From the NCBI RefSeq assembly GCF_030247195.1, contig NC_080672.1, positions 368,954,271 through 369,018,270 of the forward strand: a stretch of DNA of 64,000 nt, read 5' to 3'. Numbering within the stretch: the stretch's first letter is position 1; every line of letters starts with the position of its first letter. The translations under genes were made by a program, and so were the position numbers. Positions 54,875 through 64,000 of this stretch are shown here, in pieces. This stretch comes from Topomyia yanbarensis. Lineage: Eukaryota; Arthropoda; Insecta; Diptera; Culicidae. Under the pieces are notes generated by a model. That model was not told the origin of the DNA. It ran no database searches and worked only from the letters and a program-made list of their open reading frames with translations.

Positions 54875-55113
54875 TCTATCTATCTATCTATCTATATATA
54901 TAAAAGTCAATGTTTGTATGTATATGATTTATAGACTCCCAAACGGCTTATCCGATTGCTGTAAAAATGTGTACATAGTAGGCATTTGTTATGGGGCGTG
55001 TTTGTGTGCTATTGATTGGGGATTATCTGCTCGCCAGATGGCGCTTCGGAACAAATTGTGTTTTTCTCTTATTTCGCTGAAAGTCGCAGCAACGCGCGAT
55101 GGGTATTAGCTAG
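54875..55113 (+). mobile_element. Helitron-like non-autonomous unit, copy 2 (tandem)
   Basis: It starts TCTATCTATC directly after the CTAG of copy 1 and repeats its sequence (GATTTATAGACTCCCAAACG, GCCAGATGGCGCTTCGGAAC, GATGGGTATTAGCTAG) with about 10% differences. A head-to-tail pair sharing a junction is characteristic of Helitron tandem insertions. Confidence 0.55.
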
Positions 55114-55114
55114 T

Positions 55115-56100
55115 ATCTAATACTGTTCAATAACCTTTTCCTGAACAAAAAGATTGATAACCCATTCAGGGTATCCAACTTCGTTTGCAAATTTGAAATT
55201 TTATGTCGTTTCAAATTGCAAATGCGACACTTAAAGTCCTTCCTGGTGTGGGTAATGGGCTGCATCTTGCAACAAATATTATCATAAATGCGACAAAATT
55301 CCAGTCTCATCAAAAGTGCATGGTCTAGAAGAATTTTAAAAATCAAATTTCATCGACAGAAAAGTACGTTTTAAACCACTTTCTTCAACACTATTAACCT
55401 TGAAAGTTACACGCTCCAGGAAAGGTATAACTGACCAGGTCAAAGTAAGCACTACACATCTACATCTATGTACCCACGTGCAGGAGAAGCCGTACACCAT
55501 AACCCTACAAAAAGCCACCCCGACACAGCTGTCGGTCGATGAAAAGTGACGATGGCGGCGTGCTATATCGACAAGAGAAATTGGCCTCTCGCCAGCAGGG
55601 TATAATAGAAATTTCACTTTAGCAACCTGTATCAAGGAGCAGCTTACAGCTTGGGGCAAACTCAACGTAAATCGGGATCGGTCGGTGGTTCGCCAGCAAC
55701 CGAGTTCCACATAGCCAGGTAGGAAAGGTTAAATAGTGGGTGACTCAACAGGCGTTTCCTCTGGCAAGTTAGGCAACGATTATTATCGATTTGATGATTC
55801 ACATTTCACAGTTACGGTAGCTGAAGAGTGGCAAAATATGATAGTTCTTGTATTGACTGAAGGAACAGTTTCAATAAAAGGAACATACTGCAATCTGGAA
55901 TCCTCAGCTGATATGACATGAACCATCTAAAATGATCTCTATTTACCCTTACGAAGTGGATAGATATTTTAAGTTTAAACTTTGGTAAGAGCATAGAAAA
56001 AATATTGAAATAATCGATGTCAATTGATGTCCTGTTTTCAGTCGATCATTTCTCGAGACACTGCAACCCGCCGGATGCCACACGGTCTCTAGGTCAACCA
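55115..56100. other. Unassigned sequence
   Basis: Frames on both strands have no recognisable motif. The last part may belong to the decayed retroelement that follows. Confidence 0.35.
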
Positions 56101-56139
56101 TCATCCTCTGATGATGTCAAAAGGGGTGGCATCACACTG

Positions 56140-57780
56140 TAGCAGAAATAGGTTTCCACTCATAATCGGCTGTGATGCAAATGCCCAGCACATAATTTGG
56201 GGCAGCTCAGATGTCAATTTGAGAGGTACCGAATTGATGGAATACTTAAGTAGTACAAATCTGCATATACTTAATGTAGGAGATCGTCCAACATCTGCAT
56301 CAGCTGGCAGGGAAGAGGTGTTAGATGTAACTTTCTGCGCAGACAGTATTATGTATGAGATGGCAAACTGGATCGTACCCAACGAGCTCGAACCGTCGTT
56401 TGCCAATGAATGAATCTCCAAGTGATGCGTGCCTCTAGAGGAACCTCGTGGTGGAACGATGGATGTGGTGAATACTCATTTGGCGAAGATGTGGTACTCA
56501 ACTGTCTTTTTGACACACATTTTCCGGGTTGCACCAGTCTCCAGTGACTGCCCCTGAGTTATTTTCTGGGGTTTTTTCTTCGTAGAGTTGAAAGTTTTGC
56601 TACATTTAAGTCTCCGGGAAAAGATGGAATCATTCCAGTTCTGCTTCATAGAGGATATGAACAATTCAAGCATATTTTGAAAAAAGTTCTTACTTATAGT
56701 CTTGCAACAGAATACATTTCATTAGCGTGGCGGGAAATAATGTAAAAGCGGAAAGTTTACTCTCACCCTGTTACACAATGCTGTCTACAACACTGAAAAA
56801 GCTTTTTCGCAAAAGCAATCAAGTTTAGAAATTACTTGATATTGAAGGTGATTTTGACAACGTGTTCTTCGAATCTATTTTGGAAGTAACACGAGGTCAT
56901 GGAGTACCTACGAACTAGACACACGCAATGCTTAGCAACCGTCATCTGTGCTCATCGTAAGACAAGTAGAGGTAAGGAAACTGAATGTCTGCAAATGTCC
57001 TCAAGGTGATGTGCTGTCACCACTTCTATGGAACCTTGCACCGATGTCGTTTTGAGGGATTTTTTGAACTTCGTTTTCCGACTTATGGCTTCGCCGATGA
57101 TTGTCTCTGAAATTATTGTAACAGATCAAGTTAAGTACATTGGCCAGCTCACATCGATTTTAGAATAACGAGAGCTTACGTGACCTTCGGCCAATGTAGC
57201 CGGGCTTTCGACAAATCTTAGTATCGACTCAAGTACATTCAGTGGATCTACACAATTGTTAGACCAATACTGACATACTATCCTGTACATACCATCTTAA
57301 GGCGCTGGGCTTTGAAACAGTAACCCAATGGATTGTGCAACTAGTCACACCCTAAATGGCTACTTGGGATGAGTATATACTTGCTCCTAGTGACCTTACA
57401 GTCACATCTAGTTTTCCTTTTAAAACTTTTATGTGGAATTTGCGGTAAAAGAATCTATGTTTGTTCTGACAGTCAGGCTGCCCTGAAAGCATCTAGTTCA
57501 GCCGAATTGAGATCGAAATAAGTAATCGCATGTCAAGCTCAAATCGAAGAACTTAACATTTCAAATGCTATCTACCTTTTATGAGTATCCGGTCATTTCG
57601 GTACTACTGGAAATGCATTGGTGGACGAATTGGTAAGAGCGGATGTATAGGCTGGTGCAGAACCACTGTCGATAAGTTGGATAAAGCACAAGCTTTTGCG
57701 CGGCATCCGAACATGCCAGCCATTTGCGTAGATTGCAAGGTTGGTTCAAACAAAAACTGCCGGATGTGAGTCCGAAAATG
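56140..57780 (+). pseudogene. Decayed non-LTR retrotransposon ORF2 (endonuclease, RT, RNase H remnants)
   Basis: Endonuclease segment RFPLIIGCDANAQHIIWGSS, then GREEVLDVTF (open to the stop at 56411-56413). A large deletion is followed by RT pieces: DIEGDFDNVFFESILEV, CPQGDVLSPLLWNL (near 56997-57040), YGFADDCL (57084-57110). RNase H pieces: SDSQAALKASSSAEL (about 57455) and SGHFGTTGNALVDELVRA (about 57585-57640). Stops and frameshifts occur throughout. Motif wording (DIEGAFDN-type, PQGxVLSPLLWNL) differs from the LOA-like element, so this is another clade with RNase H, perhaps I- or R1-related. Confidence 0.7.
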
Positions 57781-57804
57781 TCAAAGAATTAGATCAATGC
57801 TTAC

Positions 57805-58252
57805 AAGCACAAATGACGAATTTCGCGCTAAATCGTATTCAGAGTTGGCAGCATCCTCTCAGATTTTAATGAAACTTTCTGTACGTGAGAACTTTGTCAC
57901 AAAAAGCCACTTTGCATACTTCGTTTTTTCAAAAATGATCTACACTGTCTTTTGAACAGGGTCAAACTTTTTTAACCATTTTTTTAATGGATATAGTCCA
58001 AAAATTACAAATCCTACAAAAAAATGTTGTAGGAGTGATTTAATTTTAATTTTAATAAAAATATTGAAAAAAATTGTTCATTGACTCCTACACTGAAAAA
58101 AAATCGATTTAAAAAATTTAAAGTCGATTTACAAAAAAAACCCATCTTTGATTTGGACGAAATTTTGTCAAAACAAGCACTTTTAAGGAAAAAAAGTCAT
58201 TTAAAAAAACTTGTCCTTGTCCAAACTAAATTTCAGTGCATTTTTATCGAAA
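57805..58252. repeat. Left inverted arm flanking the LOA relic
   Basis: GAACTTTGTCACAAAAAGCC, CTTTGCATACTTCG, CCTACAAAAAAATGTTGTAG, ACACTGAAAAAAAATCGATT and CCCATCTTTGATTTGGACGA are mirrored at 60254-60755. The inner end is TTTTTATCGA. Confidence 0.75.
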
Positions 58253-58379
58253 ACTAAACCAATGAAAGGCATAATGATCTCAGAATCCAATTTCCCAACT
58301 GCTAGTTGCCTGATACATGCAAAAAGTATCAGTAACGAATTTGGGATATATTCATAACAAACTTGAATGAGGGCAAAGA

Positions 58380-60240
58380 TAAGCCATTTAACATCATCGA
58401 TATATGCGAGATTTAACTAAGTACCACTTGGCCGTGTACGAAGAAGCATCTTGTCTATGTACCCGCCCGGGAAGTAGAGATTGATGGTGTAGTCTCCAAC
58501 AGGGGCCTTAATTGCGAAGTTTGGGATTCGCTCCTTCAAGAACCCTTTGTTTCAGCCAGTGAAAATTCTGGTTCGCAAGCAATTGCGTTCAGGAAAAAAT
58601 CAAGGAGTATTTGAAAACATCTTATTTTCCATCAGCCTCATTTCGAACCTTTCGCTGAATCTGCTCTTCCAAAATTTGATCTTATGGGCGGGTCTAGTCT
58701 ACCTGTTCGCCTTTTTGTGCCGCGATGCAAGAGCTTCCGTCGTTGCAAACAATTGGGCCTACAGCGACTTATTGTAGAAACAAGGCACGCTGTGGAAAAT
58801 GCATATAAATTATGTGGGGACAAAATGAAACATTCTTTTAAGGAACGCTCCGATAATGAAAAAGAGTGCTACGCCACCGACAACGACTAATTTCTACGGT
58901 TCCTTGTACACTAAAGAACGAGAGTCTGACCATCCCATTGTGAGAACATCTTCTAATGTGCTAATAAATTCCGACAGAGGAAAATCAGTTTTCTCTGCCA
59001 AGCTTCCTCGTAAAGGCCTGAGAGTGTCCCTTGAAAGGTGCTGTTACAAAATCGAAAGAAGTGGTTCCTGGTTTCGGTAATCTTAGAAACTAGCAGAAAT
59101 TTCCACATGGGACATCAAAAACCCCAAGTGTCCTTATATTTCAGTCCCTACATTTTCTCTCAGGTTTAACAAAATGCATTTGCATTACGATTAAAAGTCA
59201 GACGAAACGAGTACCCGACGCGAACAACCGTGAACAATCTCCTACCTCGTGGTGGGCAGAGATGGCTTAGAATTATTCGCGAAAAGGACTTTTGAACGTC
59301 AGATCGCCCGAATTTTTCCCAATATACGCGACGCTGTTGAAAGCTGAAAATCGCGATTATTGGCACCGGTCCGTCGACGGATTAACGGACAGATCATCAG
59401 AGAAACAATGTTTCATCTGGTGGCTAGGGCCTACGTTGTGTATTCGATTCATCATGTGAATGGAATACACGGAACGTTCGTCATATGATGACAGCTAATT
59501 TTACGCTAATTATTATGACAGTAGTGGTGAGTGCAATCATAAAAGAGGCTGTGCTGCCAACTTTCTCCCCACAAAACTTATGGTTTTATGTTTACCTATC
59601 AATGACCATGTCCACATCGTTACAGTTACAGCAGGCTCCCTGTTTGCTGGAGCATGAAAAGCACTCTTTGTATTTCCTGGAGAAAACATGGGAGTTTTTG
59701 AGTACTTTATCATAGCAGATTACCCTAGTTTGATTTTTTTTCGCACTGCTCCATTCCAGGTAATGAGAAGGCGGACACTTGGATTAGAATGATAATGAGA
59801 AGGTGGACATTTTGGCATTACAAGTTTTTCAATACTTCTTCTCAGAGGACGCTCGAAAATTGACAAATTTCGTGGAGCGATGCAAGTTTAGGAATCCCAA
59901 AGGTATCAACAAACCTTGGTCCAAGAGAATGGATGAGGGTCATGATTTATTTCGGGTGATATCTCGGGTCATGTACAATCAATATACGTAGAAGGCCCAT
60001 CTGCGGCGTACTGAGGTCGTGGAGAGCGGTATCTGCGTTTGTGGTGGCGGTCATCGCGACATTAAACTTGTTGTCTGGTCGTGCGGTATATATTCTAGTA
60101 CCAAATCTACGTTAAACGAATCCCTTCGGCCTCGTTTCAGTCCAGTCCGAGATGCTATAATAAATTCGTTAGTGATACTTTTTGCATGTTTAAGGCAAGT
60201 AGCAGTTGGGACATTGCATTCTGATATGATTATGACTTTT
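58380..60240 (+). pseudogene. Third LOA-like relic (gag, linker and RNase H remnants)
   Basis: ORF1 remnants LTKYHLAVYEEAS, SLLQEPFVSASENSG, SSLPVRLFVPR and RCKQLGLQR match the ORF1 of the element at 7.4-13.3 kb. After a large deletion of the endonuclease, NREQSPTSWWAEMA and RDYWHRSVDGLT match its endonuclease-RT linker (WWDKECSD, RGYWRRFGDGLT). RT is missing. EKHSLYFLEKTWEFLSTLS and HCSIPGNEKADT match RNase H, and SGICVCGGGHRDIKLVVWSC matches the C-terminal cluster. It is full of stops and shifts. Confidence 0.75.
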
Positions 60241-60253
60241 ATTGGTTCAGGGC

Positions 60254-60755
60254 TCGATAAAAATACACTGAAAAAAAATTCAGTTTGAACAAGGAAGCTT
60301 TCTTCAAATAAATTTTTCCTTAAAAGTACCCAACTTGAATTTTTGATGGTAAGTAGGGAACATAATTCCCTATCTTGGAACAAAATTTCATCCAAATCAA
60401 AGATGGGTTTTTTGTAAATCGACTTTAAATTTTTCAAATCGATTTTTTTTTTCAGTGTAGTAGTCGATGAAGAATTTTTTCAACATTTTTATTAAAAAAT
60501 TTGACTAAATTTGTGAAAATCACTCCTACGACATTTTTTGTAGGATTTCTCATTTGTAGACTATAGCCATTCGAAAAAAAAATTGTAAAGCAAGTTTGAC
60601 CCTTTTCACAAGACAGTCTAGATCATTTTTGGGAAAACGAAGTATGCAAAGTGGCTTTTTGTGACAAAGTTCTTATGTACAAAAAGTTTTATTAAAATCG
60701 GAGAGGGTGCTGTCAACATTTGTTTGATTTGGCGCGTAATTCGTCAAATGCAATA
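60254..60755. repeat. Right inverted arm flanking the LOA relic
   Basis: Reverse complement of 57805-58252 with scattered substitutions, plus a ~60 bp stretch near 60290-60370 that is less similar. CACTGAAAAAAAA occurs at both internal boundaries, suggesting each arm is itself built from smaller foldback copies. Confidence 0.75.
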
Positions 60756-62000
60756 TTGTAGTCAGGGCACTGACTAGACATTGCAAACTCATTATCATAT
60801 GACTACTATTCAGTGTACTGAGTATTGTTCGTGTGATCTATGTGAATCTGAATATGGAACTTCATATCAACGACACGACCTGAAACTTCATGAAACATTC
60901 CAAAGAAAAAGTGTTCGAGTTATTTACCGCCAGTTACCAGTTCATTGAGTTACCCCTCGGTAATGGTGAAAAATAACTGTCTCGCGCAACACTGTTTTTA
61001 TTTTTCGTGTCATAGCAATCGATAGTCTCTAACAGAAAATAAACAAAAATTTCAATTCGTTCGCACAAAATATTTCAATTCTTTTTAATTTAAATTTTTC
61101 TTTAGCCGGTAAGACACTTTCATCTTTGTTCTTATTTTTATTTAGTAAAAAAATATTTCTTTACATTCCCTGTGCATTGTACGACAGGGTAGAATGTATA
61201 TTTTTTCGGGCAATCACAGCGGGGCTGATTTTATAGAATGTGAAAAATAACGATTTTTGCATAAAGTAAATTATATTCTGCTGCTGTGTGGTCAAAAGGT
61301 GATAGAATGGTTCAACCCACGGGACTAAGTCCCACACCTTAGTAATCATCTTTGGTGCGGTGCGTAAGATACCGTCGTCGATGCCACCTCTATATCGGAT
61401 AGGAACGACAGAGTTGGTGAATTAGAAATGGAAAGCTTCCACGGTCGGCCAAGTGCGTGGCTTAGGAACTAAATTGTTTAGGTCAAAATTGAAAACAGCA
61501 GCATAATGGGATGTTATCGGTGAGCTGCATCCAGCAAAGAGTACAATCGGAGAAAGAACTAACACTGGGAGCTTTAAAATTGGAGCAGTAGAGCCGAAGA
61601 AAATCGGTGAATTACTAATATGGATTAAACTGATGATGGAAACTATTTGTCAAAATGTTCGATTTACGATTTAAGTGCCTAAGAAAGTAATTGCAAATAA
61701 AGGATGTGCAGTTTGAGCTACACTATTATATATTAGATTTGGTAAATGCGAAGGATCGTCGAATGTGCAGAATGTTGTGATATTCTTCATCGTAGGAATT
61801 CTTAACCAGCAAAGAGCCTAATCGAAGAAGTTGCACAGCAGGATGTCGAGCTAATACCGGAAAATCGTGATTTTCTTAGGGTTATAGCTAGCTAATTCGT
61901 TTGCCGTACCGAGTCAGAATTAGAGAACGGCAAGACTCAGTTGAAGAGAAGAACGTTTTATACATTCTACACGAAATTTCGTTCATGGGATATCTTTTAA
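60756..62000. other. Unassigned sequence
   Basis: No gene recognised. CAGTTACC..GTTCATTGAG near 60927 resembles CAGTTACCGAGTCACTGAG near 63823 in the same orientation. Confidence 0.35.
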
Positions 62001-62198
62001 CCCTCAAAAAGACAAACTAAATTGTGACTTAAAAGCATCACTCCTAAGACCCAAAAAATCAAAAGCCTCTTTTTTGGCGTTCAACAAGAGAATCGAAAGC
62101 CCGAAAACGCTCGATCATTTGTATTTCAAATTACAAGTTCATTGAATCTAGAGAACTGTAACTAGCGGGGCTTCTGAGACCCCTTGCCCTTTTGAGGG
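62001..62198. mobile_element. Small piggyBac-like MITE
   Basis: Ends CCCTCAAAAAGACAA and inverse CCCTCAAAAGGGCAA match 13 of 15. TTAA precedes it (61997-62000) and TTGA follows (62199-62202), a one-base decay of TTAA. Confidence 0.6.
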
Positions 62199-62202
62199 TT
62201 GA

Positions 62203-63313
62203 GAATCAAAAAAATATCTCGGGCATAGAGATTAAGACCAGTTTCAGGTGTTGGTAGGAGAAATATTAAGATTTATGACAACAATATTCTAAATACAAAA
62301 TGGTAACAGCTCTAAAACAGAGAAGATACGTTTAATCTTCCGCAGATCCGGTGAGATCTTCGCGCACGCACTGGCCTAAACATCCCCATACATGCGCAAG
62401 CCTGTAAACAATAAACATAAACAACCCAGCATGCGGAGGGTTAACATGTAGCGCATAATACATTGAATTAACAATAAAATCTTCAGAATTTTTTTTTTTT
62501 TGGTTTTAAGAAATTGAATTTTCATACATCAATTATTATTTATTGTTCGTTAACAGCGCCATCTTATCTATAGCGGTGCGATTTTGTGCCATGGTCTATT
62601 AGCTTCACCACCACCTCCGGAAAGATCAGAGTGTTATCTGAATCCAACGTATACTGGATCGTCACATTGACCAACGCTTCCACGGTAATCACCAACACAT
62701 TACTGGTTTGGATAGCGGCTGTCTATCGACATCATCTCCGTTGAAGCTAGTGTACAGTTCCGGAAATGTGTTACGGGATTTGGGGTTCAATGTATTTTAA
62801 GCAGAGGTCGGGATTTCAAATTCTGTAGCGGAATGAGTATAAAAAATGGCAATTTTCCTCAAGTATAAACCTGACCACGGAAATCGTCAAGGGTTTTTTG
62901 AAAGTCTTTGTACTTGTGCCGGCAACAATTAACAACATTGACTTTTCCCAACGGGGAAAATGGCCGTTTTAACAAGTTAAAAATGCATTGCTATTTCGAT
63001 ACTGTTGAAACTTTTTAGAAGCAACGGAGCTTTTGTTTCGACAGATTGCAGACTTCTACGAAAAATTTTCCCTGATCAATTTCCGGCAGTGGCTCACTGA
63101 ACAAGCTGGTCACCTATGACGATTACGCTAGATTTCCAGAGCGGCGAGCACTCAGTGGAGGAAGGTTGAAATTCTAGGCTCCTTTCAAAATAGACAGTTT
63201 CCCGAACTGTAAACTAGCATTTACGCTGAAAATTGTCCGCTTAGAATAAAATCGCTCGGCCGTTGTTTATATTCGTTGCGCAATTGTAGCCAATTCATTT
63301 CGAGGTGTACTCG
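62203..63313. other. Unassigned sequence
   Basis: A 42-codon minus-strand frame around 62565-62690 (VLVITVEALVNVTIQYTLDS...) could be exonic but is unsupported. Nothing else recognised. Confidence 0.3.
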
Positions 63314-63520
63314 TCACCTTTCGTTTCCGGGTGGCAATCCGAATTCATTTGTTGTTCCCTGTTGATGGACAGGCTCAGCGGCTGCAATAATACATAACGA
63401 AAAAATGGAGTTGATTGCACCAATCAATAAGTAAAGAATACTGCTTACCCAGGAGCCTAAATTGACGGTGGTGGTCTGTCCTTTACGAATGTAATAGTCA
63501 TGTAACCGTAGCACTGGCGT
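63299..63520 (-). CDS. Candidate spliced gene fragment, function unknown
   Basis: The minus strand reads RLHDYYIRKGQTTTVNLGSW to a GT donor (GGGTAAGC, about 63449). About 62 nt on, a TATTATTGCAG acceptor (about 63388) is followed by PLSLSINREQQMNSDCHPET and a stop after about 29 codons. The phase is kept and the intron length equals those of PEX7, which is the only support. No upstream exon or protein family is recognised, and the frame also reads through the intron, so this may be chance. Confidence 0.2.
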
Positions 63521-64000
63521 GATTTATGTTTGTATTACAAGAAAGTACACAGAGTCTAGGAACAACCTTTTCTCTAGTCACTTTTCCGTACTTCAGATCG
63601 GCCGCTTATGCTATGGAGTCCCGATATTTGTACTTGTGGCACATTTTGCACAATTTTGTACAAAACGTAATCGAAGATCCGTTTGTTTTGTTGGAATTTT
63701 ATTTTTCTTTGAGTAACCAGGGGTTGCACCGGTAACTACGTAAACATTATTAGAAAAAAATAACAGATCTATCGGTGCTGCTAGTTTGATTATTTTTTTA
63801 ACCAAATATCAAATTTGACAGTTCCAGTTACCGAGTCACTGAGGGGTAGTCAGATTTGTGATACAGTTTTGGAATGCAAGTGTCTAGTCGTGTCGTTGTT
63901 CATATTATTTGATATGTAACTGGAGTAATGCAATTGCGTACCCGGATTTTTAATTCTCCATATATAGATGAATTTATGTACAGGGAGCTACAAGGATGTG
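63521..64000. other. Unassigned sequence to window end
   Basis: Short overlapping frames without motifs; no element recognised. Confidence 0.35.

Overview
This is a 64 kb piece of an AT-rich, repeat-dominated animal genome, most likely a culicine mosquito and probably Aedes. The evidence is a peroxisomal PEX7-type gene split by introns of only 61-65 nt, LOA-like non-LTR retrotransposons, D37E-type Tc1/mariner transposases, tRNA-derived SINEs with A and B boxes, and a dense load of short foldback (MITE-like) elements. The species call is inference; no database search was possible.

Gene content is very low. The only convincing host gene is PEX7 on the minus strand (5558..6712, four exons, 321 codons). 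A possible two-exon minus-strand fragment lies near 63.3-63.5 kb. Three GC-richer, apparently non-repetitive stretches (16.8-18.1, 31.25-31.95 and 41.3-43.4 kb) could hold promoters or non-coding first exons of genes lying outside the window.

Layout. 0-5 kb: a 2.4 kb foldback element carrying an LOA-like gag relic, with two smaller foldback elements nested in one arm; then a TTAAGTAC-rich patch and an 89 bp hairpin element. 5.5-6.7 kb: PEX7. 7.3-13.6 kb: a near full-length but broken LOA-like retrotransposon whose 3' end abuts an antisense reverse-transcriptase fragment of a relative. 13.7-16.4 kb: a degenerate minisatellite, a pogo/Tigger-like element and a piggyBac-like MITE. 19-25.4 kb: three broken mariner transposases, one interrupted by a 972 bp TA-flanked element, plus a SINE and a TA-flanked MITE nested in an older repeat family. 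25.4-38.5 kb: mostly unassigned AT-rich sequence with a TTAA-type element, a second copy of the SINE and a 27 bp-TIR foldback element. 38.5-40.3 kb: a 9 bp-unit minisatellite of about 107 copies. 45.6-50.8 kb: a giant, highly similar inverted repeat with arms of about 2 kb, one arm carrying a later MITE insertion. 51.5-55.1 kb: a foldback MITE, a pogo-like MITE, a hAT-like element with CCCGGG-rich ends and two tandem Helitron-like ends. 56.1-60.8 kb: a decayed non-LTR relic, then an LOA relic enclosed by inverted repeats. 60.8-64 kb: little except a small TTAA-type MITE.

The DNA elements belong to several transposition systems, recognised by target-site duplications: TA (Tc1/mariner/pogo), TAA (PIF/Harbinger-like), TTAA (piggyBac-like), 8 bp (hAT-like), 9 bp (Mutator-like) and Helitron-like CTAG ends. 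No element here looks able to move by itself. Several nested insertions can be dated relative to each other because a related uninterrupted copy, or an interrupted reading frame, is visible in the same window.
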